A stretch of 64,000 nucleotides of DNA from Delphinus delphis (Eukaryota; Chordata; Mammalia; Artiodactyla; Delphinidae). The notes below the pieces were generated by a model. It ran no database searches. It saw only the letters and a program-made list of their open reading frames with translations, and was not told the DNA's origin. Position 1 is the first letter of the stretch. Each line of letters begins with the position of its first letter. Positions 33,942-44,118 of the stretch are shown piece by piece. Location: positions 85,216,104-85,280,103 of the forward strand of contig NC_082695.1 in NCBI RefSeq assembly GCF_949987515.2. Reading direction: 5' to 3'. The position numbers and the translations under genes were made by a program.

Positions 33942-34356
33942 GTACATTAGATTGCTAGAGCTGCCTTAACAAAGTACTACAAACTGAGGGGCTTAAACAA
34001 CAGAAGCTTATTGTCTCGCAGTTCTAGATGCCTGGAGTTCACCATCAAGGTGTTAGCAGGGCTGTGCTTCCTTGGAAGTCACTAGGGAAGGGACCGGTTC
34101 ATGACTCTCTGCTGGTTTCTCTCAGTCCCTTGGCTTGTGGTGGCATAACTCCAGTCTCCACATGGTGTTCTTTCAGTGTACACCTTTTTATTAGGACACC
34201 AGTCACGTTGAATTAAGGGCCCACCCTACTCCAGCATGACCTGAACTTAACTAATTATACCTGCAATGACTATTCCCAAAAAGGTTACATTCTGACGTTC
34301 CGGGGGTGAGGACTCCAGCATGTGGATTTTTGGAGGATACAATGCAACCCATAACA
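33942..34356 (-). mobile_element. Solo LTR of the MaLR (MLT1-like) class
   Basis: The plus strand is the reverse complement of an old MaLR LTR. It starts 'tacattagattgctagagc', then 'cttaacaaagtactacaaac', 'gcttaaacaacagaagctta', 'tgtctcgcagttctagatg', 'attaggacaccagtcacgtt', 'ggttacattctgacgttcc' and ends 'gcaacccataaca' at 34356. On the minus strand this gives the typical TGTTAT start and the polyadenylation region. MaLRs are non-autonomous ERVL relatives. No internal retroviral sequence or coding frame is present. Confidence 0.8.
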
Positions 34357-37300
34357 TGGCAGTTGGATTAACTTATCATAGTTTATATAAGTGTTCAGAT
34401 ATATTTTCTAATAGCTATAATGAAAGGAGTTTATATACTTTAAAAAAACACGGTACAAATGTCAGGCGGGAATTACATGCCATTGAATCCTGTGTATCCT
34501 GTGAAGTAAATGATTTACCTTGGTTCTGTTGTAGCAAACAGCTTACTTCATACTTGTGATTTGCCACCTTTTAAAGTCTTGTCATATCATTCTTTAATCA
34601 CATCTTAGAGTAAGCATTAGGGTTCAACCCTTTCATTTTGAAAAATCTTAACACCTATTTAAACCTTAATAATAAAGAGTTAAAACAGGAGAGATTTTCA
34701 AAATAATGGCATTGTCATAGTTTAATTTGCTTTTCATTTAAAGGTGGTTCTAATGACATCTCACTTTTTTTTCCCGAGTGTTAAATTACCCTAGGCAACT
34801 TTACCTGATTATATTAATCACACTAAATATGAAACTGCCTTACTTTTAGGTGTTAGAATTTACAGAAGCTATATTTATGCCTTTCGATAACATTCATTAC
34901 AACTTACATAGTGAAAACTACTAATAAGAACATAGATTGTTTCTTCTATTCTAAAATCTTCGTATGCCCTACATAGAAGTTGGGGGGTTAGGCATGAGGC
35001 GACGCTAGTTTAGGACTGTCAGAGTTCCTTCTGGAATAAAAGTTGTGCATTCCTGATACTGTCCCTTTAAAACGTATAGTGTAAGTCATTATGGCCTCGG
35101 TAGCTCGCAAGGTACATGTACTGGGTTATTGTACATCCAGTGGAATTTGGCACTCTCCAGAAGGCTTTCCGCTCCGCTTCCACACTGTTCTGTCTTTGGG
35201 AAGACAAGACTAAGAAGCAGTTTGAAATGAAAATATTAGTAAAATCATAGATAATACCAATTGACTGATTTTTATGCACAATGTGTAGAACGGCCAGCAG
35301 GTCCTGGGACTGTGCCATTCATATATACTTAGGTCACGCAGGATTCTGTCCTAATACGCTCTGCATTTATATAAAGCGTAATCTGAATCCACTTGAGTAG
35401 TGTACATGTAGCATAAGCAGAGTCGCAGGCTGGCATTATTAAAATGCACAGAGCTGAAACCCTGAGCTTCTGCTGAAATATGCTTTTAATCGAAGCCGAA
35501 TTATGGCGATATATTATCCACGTAAGCCTGGTTATATCAGAGTTTGGCTTGCATAGGAGCTCTTTGCTCCGTGAGAACTGTACAGTAACCCATGTGTTGT
35601 GGTTTGGCATTTAAATATTCTACAGTATGTATATCTGAATTGCTTGATATAGTGTTATCTAAGCATATGTTATCTTGTAGAAGATGCGTCTTGTAGCCAA
35701 GTAGCTTTGAAAAGAATTTGTCAGTTATAATTGTATTTACCAATGATTGATGGTCATTCATAAAAGCACACATTGTTTTAATAAAAGCTCTACTTTGAGC
35801 CTTTGGAATAAAAAACAATCAGGAATGAAGGAAGCATTCACTGGTGGTACATTTTGTTTACTTTTATAATTTTATTAAATTATAATTCACACTTTCCATA
35901 ATAGGTCTAGGGAAAAAATAGCTTATAGATACTACCATTTTCCTGTAGATTAAATTTTAAGTGTTCTAAGCGGGAGCCTAAAATGATCAGCATCAGTGAG
36001 GATACTAATGAAAACTTGATTTTCTAATTTCATCCTGCAAAAGGAGGTCTTTGGGGCACAATAATGTGCTAACATATGGTATCTGTTTTAATAAGTAATG
36101 TTCAGGCAAGAGATGGCGCCTGACGCTAATGCATCTTTAGGCCGTTGGTGAGGTTTTGTCTCTACTGCATGTTATTACGGTCAGTGACCACAAACACAGA
36201 TGGACTGGATGGTGGTGATGGGAAGGCCTCCCCTCATGCCAACTTACAGAGGAAGAGTCTCCCACACCGCTAACTTAGGCGCTTTCTCTTCTTATTCATG
36301 TGTTTTAATTAACAGCTACATTTAAAATATTTCCCACAGATACATATCTGGTTTTGGTCACTTCAGCTTATGCTACTTTGACAGGGGGTAGATAATATAG
36401 AATTTTGCATGTTTGGGACCAGTTTTTATGGCAGAAGAGCCTCCCACATTCTCATCCCAGAGTGACTGACGTCAGATGTCAGGTGGGCATCTTGTAGTCA
36501 GGAATAACCACATTTTGAAACCGTGAATCCTGTGATTATTAACGATTTCCTCATCGGTAAGCTGTTGTCCTCTTTCTGTCACATTAGGATCTTTTCCAGC
36601 GAAGGGATGAGTTTATAAACGTCCCTATGCCCTGCCCTCAGATTCATCTTTGTAGAGATGATCTTTGCTTATATAAGCTCCTTTGTTCTACACGGCAAGG
36701 ATTTCTTTGTACAAGTCCAGCTCTACAGGTTGATTCCAGACCTGCAACCTGTAATTCAATAGAGCAGTGCCCTGTTTACAAAGTCCAGATTTCCTGTGCT
36801 GTCAGTTAGGGCAATCAGCACAAAGACCAAGTACTTTTGGAACTAAATAAACAATGAGAAAAACATTCAGGGCTGCCGGTAACCCCTCACAGGAAATTTA
36901 ACAGCCTTTGACTACAAGGCCTCAGTTGCGGTAGACGTCTGCTGAGTATGAAATCTGACATTCTCTCTGGCCGTGTTCCGCCGATAGCTCTCAGCGTAAT
37001 CTCTTGCTGAGGTTCACTGGAGCCCCTTCAGAGTCTTGCGCTCTCATCCCGAGCCTAAGTGGTCCCATTATGACAGACATCCACACCTGTATTCTGTCAC
37101 ATCTGCGTGTCATGTAGGCCTCTGACGTGGAGCATCAGAGCATTTAAAATAGGGGGATTAACTAAATTGAGAATTTGCCCGTGATCTATGAAGAAAACAT
37201 CTCTATTGACAAGTTCAAGCCCTTTGAACAGTTCCAGAAAGGCGTACATGCTAACGTATAGGCCACTGCACCTCTGAGGGGCAGAACAGTCTGGACAGGC

Positions 37301-38395
37301 AGAAAGCAGAGGAGGACTGTCGTGTCCGATGGATGCCACAGAATTGTAACCGTCTAGACAATTAGTGTTTTTGTTGAAAGCCCTGTGTTTATGTGTTTTT
37401 AAATTAACTTGTTTGCTTTCTGATACATTTGATGGCTTTGCTGATGGTCTGGATAATGCCTGCAGTAGCTGTTTGTATGATTGTTTATATATAAGTTTCA
37501 AAGCCACCAAAAAACATCTGCAAGTTAAAGTGAAGTGACTTGAATCCATCTGGATCAGTCAGAAATCTTGTTTCACTTACCTCAGCAATCAAATGGTAGT
37601 GCAGAGTATAAAAGCAACCAGCAGACAACAAAGGCGCCCCCTGCCTAGAGGTTCCAAACTGCCGTGGCACACCTCGGGCAGATGCTTAGAACGCCCTCAG
37701 GAGGAGGTGACGGTGACGTGGGTTACGGTCCTTGTGTGTTTCTTGCTCCTGTTGTTCACAGCGGCTTTGAGCAGAGGGTCTCAGACACGTTTTCTAATGA
37801 GAGATGGTTCGTTTTAAACTCCTTCCTGAATCTGTATCTAAAGAGAGATGAATAAAGATTAGAAGTGAAAGATTAATCTTTTAAGTGTGTCATTGAGTAG
37901 AGATTTTAAATTATATAATTCAATCAATAATTGAGTATAGATCTTGAGTAGAAAACACGAGCGTCTGCAGGGTCCTGGCAGGGTCCTGGCGGGCTCCTTG
38001 GCTGTGTGCCTATTGACGAGCTCCCCAGAGGCCCTTGCTGACCACGGGAGACGCAAGAGACCCCGCCACCAAAATGTGCCTTGTCCTTGAAATCTGTGCC
38101 GGTCTCGTGGGAATAAATGACTTTTTTTTTTTTTTTGGCATTTTCTGACTACTACTGAATTTGAGAATCTTTTAAAATATTTATTGGACATTTGGATTTG
38201 ATTTTTTTGTGAATTTTTTCTTTATATTCTTTCCCCCTTTTCTTACTGGAATTTTTATAATTTTCATGTAAGTTTGTAAAACTTGTATATTATAAATGTT
38301 AACATTACTGAGGTCTAACTTTCAGATACGTATTCAGGATTTCTCTCTTCTTCATTGGCTGTGCTTAGAACATCTTTTGGCTTACAATGTACTTT
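34357..38395. other. Repeat-free unique block, conserved-element-like
   Basis: Over 4 kb between the LTR and an L2 I recognise no transposon. The sequence is complex, with low CpG and many transcription-factor-like words. Examples are a perfect CRE TGACGTCA at 36467-36474, 'tgtttacaaag' at about 36773 (FOX/SOX-like), and a TATA-like and CTCF-like pair near 37607-37645. The sub-blocks 35040-35820, 36600-36900 and 37080-37600 look most like conserved non-coding elements. Minus frames of 93, 93 and 150 codons occur but show no domain. Confidence 0.45.
37631..37646 (-). promoter_or_regulatory. CTCF-like motif
   Basis: The minus strand reads GGCAGGGGGCGCC. The nine-base stretch AGGGGGCGC fits the CTCF core AGRKGGCRS exactly. 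The five bases before it fit only two of five consensus positions. It lies about 25 bases from a TATAAAAG word on the plus strand (37608-37615). Prediction from motif text alone. Confidence 0.3.
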
Positions 38396-38399
38396 TCAT

Positions 38400-39149
38400 T
38401 TTTATCGAATCAGGTTGTATAATCTAAAGTCTGGACAAAGGAGGTGAGCCGTTAAAGCCTTCACAGATGTGGTAGTGATGAACTGAATGATAAGTCCGTT
38501 AGGACGATAGATGAAGGAAATATGTGCCATGAAATAACATGAGCAGAGGTTTGGATGCGAGAAAAATACCAAGCCTCCCATGGGGCCAGCTAGCAAACGT
38601 ACAGAACCAGAACCAGCAAGTAGGGCGGGCGGCGGGAGACATGCGGTTCCACAGGACGTGGTTGGGCTTCATCTTACGGGCGGTCAGGGGCCATCGGGCG
38701 TTCTGAGGAGAAGAGGAATAATATAATTAGATGTATGTTTTAGCAAGTTTCGGAAAGATACTAGCTGTGGTTAGGAAAGGTTCTAAAACACAAAGATAGA
38801 GGCAAGCTTGCTTTAGTGAAGAAGTGATGGGAACTGAAAACAGGAGTAGTTTGTGAACCTTTGTAGGGGCCAGCTAGGCAGCAGATGGACTGTGGAGGAC
38901 AGGGGGGATGTGCCGAAGCCGACTTCCAGAGCCTGTGTTCAGTGGCGACTGCATAACAAGGCTGCATAACAGTGAGGGACACATATGGGTCTCAGGTTGG
39001 GGTGGGCTGGGGAGAATACAGTTGTAGCTTAAAACACAGAATTTGTGATACAGACAGAACATCCAGGTGGAGATATCTGGTAGTCACCTGAGAACTGAAA
39101 TCCAAGGCGAAAAACGTGAGTGGAGTTGAAGATGTAAATTTGAGAGCTG
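38400..39149 (-). repeat. L2 LINE, long fragment (left part)
   Basis: The plus strand is reverse L2: 'gtctggacaaaggaggtga', 'ggtagtgatgaactgaatg', 'ggacgtggttgggcttc', 'gaagaagtgatgggaactga', 'catccaggtggagatatct', 'ggtagtcacctgagaactg' and 'gaagatgtaaatttgagag'. The last blocks match the reverse of the L2 reverse-transcriptase C-terminal region. A SINE is inserted at 39150 and the L2 continues after it. Confidence 0.65.
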
Positions 39150-39352
39150 GGGCTTCCCTGGTGGCGCAGTGGTTGAGAGTCCGCCTGCCGATGCAAGGGA
39201 CACGGATTCGTGCCCTAGTCCGGGAAGATCCCACATGCCGCGGAGCGGCTGGGCCCATGAGCCATGGCCGCTGAGCCTGTACATCTGGAGGCTGTGCTCC
39301 GCAACGGGAGAGGCCACGGCAGTGAGAGGCCCGCGTACCGCAAAAAAAAAAA
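39150..39352 (+). mobile_element. Cetacean tRNA-derived SINE, CHR-2 type
   Basis: Same block order as the copy at 30793: 'gggcttccctggtggcgcag', 'gagtccgcctgccgatgca', 'gatcccacatgccgcggag', 'cggctgggcccatgagcc' and a tail of A. It sits inside an L2 on the opposite strand, just before the L2 block 'gggagcctgag'. Flanking words 'tttgagagctg' and 'tttgggagcctg' may be a decayed duplication but this is not certain. Minus frames of 103 to 176 codons over this stretch are read-through of SINE and L2. Confidence 0.93.
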
Positions 39353-39560
39353 CGAAGGAAGATGATGACTCTTTGGGAGCCTGAGGAAACAACAAGAACA
39401 GTCAGGAAGGAGAGGGGGGAGGCATGGGCGGCACACGCACCCAGCGTGAACTGCTGTGTGACAGGGCGGAGGAGGTGCAGGAGTGCTGACCACGTGCTGG
39501 GAGAGGAGAACGAGGACTTCACAGCGGGCGCTGATGTCGACCCTCTGGAAAGACAGGAGA
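39353..39560 (-). repeat. L2 LINE (right part, after SINE)
   Basis: The interrupted L2 resumes with 'ctttgggagcctgaggaaac', 'agtcaggaaggagaggggg' and 'tgctgggagaggagaacg'. It is GC-rich for an L2 and holds several CpGs. Confidence 0.5.
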
Positions 39561-39600
39561 AGCCAGGCTAGGGGGACGAGGACGAGGGCAGCTCGTGCCT

Positions 39601-39685
39601 TTCTCGTGTGCACACCTGGAAGAGCCTTCACCTCTTCACACCTGTAAGAACCTTCTTGTGTGCACACCTGTAAGAGCCTACTCAG
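39601..39685 (+). repeat. Imperfect 26-27 bp tandem repeat, 3 units
   Basis: The word CACACCTG occurs at 39611, 39637 and 39664. Each is followed by a variant of 'gaagagcctt', 'taagaacctt' or 'taagagcct'. The units are about 26 and 27 bases apart. Confidence 0.8.
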
Positions 39686-39769
39686 TAGCTCTGGATTTAT
39701 GGCCCCTATGAAATCATCTGTTCAGCACGGTCTAACCATTAAAAAGGGTGTTATGAAAATTTTCAATTA

Positions 39770-40010
39770 AACTACAAACTAGACATGTAATACACAACAG
39801 TTAATATTTGTAATATATGAAGAACTCATATGACTCAAGATGATACGAGAACCCTAAGATATCAGAAGGTGAATGGAAAAAGGACACAACTGAAAGATAC
39901 ATGAAGAACTGAACTACATCGTAGAAAAATGATCCATTTTATTACTAGAGAAATGTAAACTAAAACAATGACATTTTTATTTATGAAATAATCTATTCAA
40001 AACAGTACTT
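39770..40010 (+). mobile_element. Old L1M LINE fragment
   Basis: Blocks 'aaactagacatgtaatacac', 'aacagttaatatttgtaata', 'tatgaagaactcatatgac', 'gaatggaaaaaggacacaa' and 'actagagaaatgtaaacta' follow the L1M region just before its 3' end. It is strongly decayed. Confidence 0.6.
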
Positions 40011-40670
40011 TCAAGTATCTGTGATTATTTATGCCAAGTTTTCTAAAAAATTTAGCTTTGTCTTCTGAGACTCCATAAAAAGGACTAATCGAGCTTAAAT
40101 ACTAACCCAGGGTTTCTACTGTGTTGCTTTTGATCACTGATGCTCTAAATCTACATATTAACTTAGGAAATTCTACAGTATATGCCAGTCATCCTCGTGT
40201 GGAGCCACAAAGAAAAATATATAGTGGATGTTATATTTCACTAAAGTGACAGATTGTAGTAAAGGGCCGTGTGCTTCTACAAAACCCGCTTCTACTACTG
40301 AAAACAAGTTTTTTCCTCCAGTCCAAAAGGAAGAGAGGTGTTTTTAACATTAAAATTGTTTGGAAATGTCCTATAAATGAATTCTTTATAAATGATTACA
40401 TAGTAAGTAAGGGAAAGTGAATTGTTTTTCTATCAGTGACCCTCTTCACGTTCTTTTTTTTTCTTTAAAGAATTACTGTGAACAATATAGTGATGGCTAA
40501 CTTTCTAATTCTTAGTATTTTCCCCCTTCTCTTTGAGATTGATGGTTTCCAACCTGAAAAGATTCATTTGCAATATTAGTGACCTGGCAATTTTTTAAAG
40601 TAAGAATATGTTGCCAACAAATATTGTGAGGCATTTATTTGCTAAGAAAATCCCATATGAAACAAAGCCC
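40011..40670. other. Unique AT-rich DNA
   Basis: About 660 bases that lead up to the CpG island, with no recognised repeat or gene. Confidence 0.5.
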
Positions 40671-41040
40671 CGAATCCAGCGGAGGACAAGGCGCGCCGCC
40701 GTGCCCATGTAGGCTCTGCTCCGCGCCCCTGGGAAGGGCGATCGACGGCAGCCAGCCCAAGCCCCTGGGAGCAGCAGGGGGCTGAGCGATTGTTCGCCAC
40801 CTCGGATGTCAGCGTATCATGTGGCAGGTGACGTCAGCGTACGTCGGTGCCGCTTCTTACCACCGCGCTGTCAAGATGTGAGCGACGAGGTGAGAGAGGG
40901 GAGGGAAGGCGTAAGGAGGCCCCGCGGGAGCCGAGGAACGGAAGCCATGTCGCTACTACCTGCACGTGCGTTACTGACCGCGGGCGTTTCTGCATCAGTG
41001 TCGTTGGCAGTCCGGTGCAGAGGTGGCATGTGTCCTCACA
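40671..41040 (+). promoter_or_regulatory. CpG island, candidate promoter
   Basis: By hand count about 36 CpGs lie in 350 bases at roughly 60% G+C, so observed to expected is about 1. It rises sharply from AT-rich DNA on the left. It holds a perfect cAMP-response element TGACGTCA at 40829-40836, a second ACGTC word just after it, and a CTCF-like 'gcagcagggggctg' at 40771-40784. A consensus splice donor GAG|GTGAGA is at 40889/40890 on the plus strand. No known gene start was recognised. The overlapping frames (130 codons plus at 40806-41198, 125 codons minus) match no protein I know. CpG density of this level normally means a region free of methylation in the germ line. Confidence 0.65.
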
Positions 41041-41339
41041 CCACCAGCACACCTTGCCCCGTGCAGGGCTCAGAACAGGCTCCAAATTCAGCCGCGCCTC
41101 CCTGCACTGGGGACTGGCAATATGCGGCAGGGGCGGGAGCCACGTGCCACGAATGTCCGTGTAGCTCTGGGCAGCCTGCAGATACCTCCTGTGGATGATG
41201 CCCCACATCAACGCATGCCCATCACGTGCTTATCACACTGCTGTAGGCACCGTGTGGTGTCAGGGGGCCCAGGGTAACATTTTGACTTCCAAGGAGCTCT
41301 AATCCATTTCCGGTGTCAGGCAAGCCCAGCTAGCTTTGC
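41041..41339. other. Unique DNA right of the CpG island
   Basis: GC content falls off gradually. No poly(A) tail or target duplication is visible, so the island is unlikely to be part of a processed pseudogene. Confidence 0.45.
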
Positions 41340-41600
41340 GGAAGGAAGGCTGTTAAAGAATGTAAGGAAGGATATAGAGAAATGCTAAGTCGTGGGACGC
41401 AGGCTAAACGTGTGCCAGTCCATCAAGAGGCGAGGTGGCAGTGAGGGCTGGAGGAGTCCAGAAAGGCTTCTGGAGGCTGACAGAGTGTCGGTAGCCCCTG
41501 AAGGAGGGGGCGGGGCTTGAGGGGAGGCACATGTGCCAGTACTTGGGCCTTGGTCTCTGGGAAGACTCCTGAGCAGAGTGGTTTCATCTCAAATGTGGAT
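41340..41600 (-). repeat. L2 LINE 3' fragment
   Basis: Reverse L2 blocks: 'aaggatatagagaaatgct', 'agtgagggctggaggagtcc', 'agaaaggcttctggaggctg', 'cccctgaaggagggggc' and 'gggaagactcctgagcag'. They match 'ggtgataagtgctatgg', 'gggaaggcctctctgagg' and 'acctgaagga'. Confidence 0.65.
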
Positions 41601-43300
41601 TATTTTCCAACTACAATTTTCCTTTGCCTTAAGCTATAAAAACTATAACTGTATGCTATGAATGTATTCTAAAATATATGCCACATAAAATCAAAGCCCT
41701 TATCCAAATGCTGGTATGAGACGTCTAGGATTTAGTGGCCTTGTAACTGAGCTCTGAAATAGCACAATTTCCCATTTTTTAGTCTTTCCATTGGCTTAAA
41801 CTGGGAGTTCAGGGTACAGCAAAATCATTTCAGGTCTTTGTGACGGGCTTCTTCACAGGATTAATCTGAGAGAAAGATGAATACTTGGTCTTTGTAGGGT
41901 GACAGATTCAGCAAGACGTCTCCATGGTTGAAGGTGATCTCCTGGAGGGAGAAGTAAAACCTGTGCCCCAAGTGGAGGGGCGCTGTCAGCATTCTGTGAG
42001 TGCTGTCTTCTTTTGTAACTTTTCCATGTCTCATATCTTTACAGGTTTGGAAATCACCTGTCTATGAAAAGTGTTAAACTTTTCTATAAAGCATCCTATT
42101 AAAGACAATCTAACCTTAAAACCAATTACTGAAATACCTCACGTTATAAAAAAATGAAAAATTCTCAAGTCTCTTTCTCGAAACAACACTATTGGATCTT
42201 TGCTTTCTATGAAATTAACTTACCTCCTTCCAAATAACAAAGAAAATCCAATCATTATTATAGGTGATTATGGGATACTTATCAGACTAATTTGTAATCA
42301 GCATTTTCAGATGAGTGTTGATGTGGACACACTTGCCCTTGGTTCACCACACACATTGGACATTAGAGGCTCAGACATTGTCACCCGTGCCCCCTTGCTA
42401 GTCATTTGTGACGCAGCTCACGCTAATACTCCAGTGGCCAGTAATCAGCGTGTTGCCTGTTAAATGAAGAAATTTTCATCACTGTCTTTATGAGCACCAC
42501 CCCTGTTTCCTCTCTTCAGCACACAGCGGGGAGATAGATAAAAATATTGTAGCATCTAACAAGCCAACATTGAAATTTCATTCTAAAACAGCAAATTAAA
42601 TCTGTCTCTGGTGGTTCCAAATTATGTAAAAGAAAAAAGAAACTCTTATCACTGATAGGTCTTGTCATTTCTATTCAGTTGCATTTTTAAAAAATTGATG
42701 AATTAGAACTTTTTTTCCTTGCAAAGAAACTCATCAACCCTGCTCATTGTTATTCTTGGAAGGCTTACTTCCCAGGTGTAAAGTTCTCTGAGAATTCCTT
42801 TTTACCTTTTATCATCATTTAGTTTTCCTAATAATGCTGCTACTATAATAGCTTTTTATGAACCAAGAACATGATGTTTTTCAAAAACCAAGACAACCAG
42901 TTATGCCTTTTGGATCAAAGGGAGAGAAGTATGGCAAGAAACCCTTTCCTATTGTGTTGATAGCTAGTTTTGTGATTTCATGATCCACTTCCCCTAAGTT
43001 GCTCACGGGTCCAGTACACTGTCAGTCAGCTCTTCAGTTTGAGTGGTCCTGGCTTCAGCTGTTTCACACTCACAGGTCCTGTCATTCAGGGCTCCCTTCC
43101 AGATCCCCCTTTTCCTGTCACTGTCCTTTCACTCGGGGCATGTACAGATTGGTGCAGGGGTAGTCAGAGACCATCCTGTACCGTGTTAGCTGTCTTGCAG
43201 CACGCAGTGTCTGCTGCAAAGAATCTAATTTCCCAATCGAAATAGGAAGTGCTGGAATCACAGGATAAAGTAAAAAATAACAAAAGCGATATCCTGTGAG
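41601..43300. other. Unique non-coding DNA
   Basis: About 1.7 kb without a named repeat. An 87-codon plus frame at 42200-42463 has no recognised domain. Confidence 0.5.
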
Positions 43301-43309
43301 CCTTTTCTG

Positions 43310-43385
43310 TTTGTTTGCTCAGTTCCTGACCAAGGGCCTAGCACATATTTAGTGCTCAGTATTGTTGCTTTAGTTGATACTATTA
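43310..43385 (+). repeat. MIR or L2 3' tail fragment
   Basis: The words 'agggcctagcacatattt' and 'agtgctcagtattgttg' match the shared MIR/L2 ending (tag 'tgcctggcacatagtaggtgctc'). Too short to tell the family. Confidence 0.45.
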
Positions 43386-43855
43386 TTTTGAATGATTTAA
43401 TCAGCCAGTTGGTCTTTGGGTAGTCATGAAGAATATGATTTCAGTACAGAAGAAATATTTGCCATGCCTAATACGAAACAAAATTAAATTGTTTAGTTTT
43501 GCAAGCATAGCAGTTAGTAGCGAAAGGATGGGAGGTTCTGGGTTTGAATTTGGAAGGGTCATAGGTGATTGGATGGTCCATGAGAATCCATGATGGTCTC
43601 GCCATTTGTTCCTTGGCTGGCCAGTGACTGACAGGGCCACGTGACAGTGGAGCCACAAGACAGCAGTGACAGTTCCTGATTGTATTGCTGTCGGTCTGAT
43701 CCTGAGGAACTCTTACCTGTAGCTACCTGGGAGTTAGGAAAGATGGAAGGAAAAGAACTGTTAGGCCTAGCTCATTTGATTTTCTTTTATAGATTTTTTT
43801 TTAATTACACCAGTCTTTTTTAGCATTTTTCTGGTTCTTGGCAATTCATTGTTAC
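43386..43855. other. Unique non-coding DNA
   Basis: About 470 bases with nothing recognised. Two overlapping minus frames of 85 and 62 codons lack domains. Confidence 0.5.
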
Positions 43856-43859
43856 TCTT

Positions 43860-44000
43860 ATCATATATTTGATAACAACCCTCTGAGGCAGGTAAGTCAT
43901 ATATTGTTCTTATTTTATAGAAAATGAAATGGACTCTAGAAAGGCTAGGTGACTTGTCTGCATTTCCATAACCAGTAATCAACAGAACTAGGTCGGGAAC
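43860..44000 (-). repeat. MIR SINE fragment
   Basis: Reverse MIR blocks: 'gataacaaccctctgaggca', 'ggtaagtcatatattgttct', 'tattttatagaaaatgaaa', 'aaggctaggtgacttgtct' and 'aacagaactaggtcggga'. Confidence 0.7.
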
Positions 44001-44078
44001 TTTGTTATTTTCTTTGTGTATGGCATATCATCAATATCAACACCTCCCAGCTTGCCCTTAACAAGCCTGTGCTACCTT

Positions 44079-44118
44079 GAGCACACTTCCTAGATGAGCA
44101 CACTTCCTAGATGAGCAC
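44079..44118 (+). repeat. 17-bp tandem duplication
   Basis: The 17-base unit GAGCACACTTCCTAGAT occurs at 44079-44095 and 44096-44112, exactly repeated, followed by a partial third unit GAGCAC. Confidence 0.95.

Noticed and set aside
33942..34356. Possible endogenous retrovirus provirus
   Set aside because: Only one LTR-like unit is present, with no internal region, no second LTR and no coding frame. It is a solo MaLR LTR.
35329..35818. Two overlapping 93-codon minus-strand frames in unique DNA
   Set aside because: No domain, no shared splice sites, and stop-poor conserved non-coding DNA often shows such frames.
38992..39667. Minus-strand frames of 103, 150 and 176 codons
   Set aside because: They run through a CHR-2 SINE and an antisense L2. 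Similar peptides recur over the other SINE copies at 30777-31022 and 48741-49151, which shows that they are repeat translations.
40806..41211. Frames of 130 codons (plus) and 125 codons (minus) in the CpG island
   Set aside because: Frames on both strands at once are typical of CpG-rich DNA. Neither peptide matches a protein family I know. The region is listed as a candidate promoter only.
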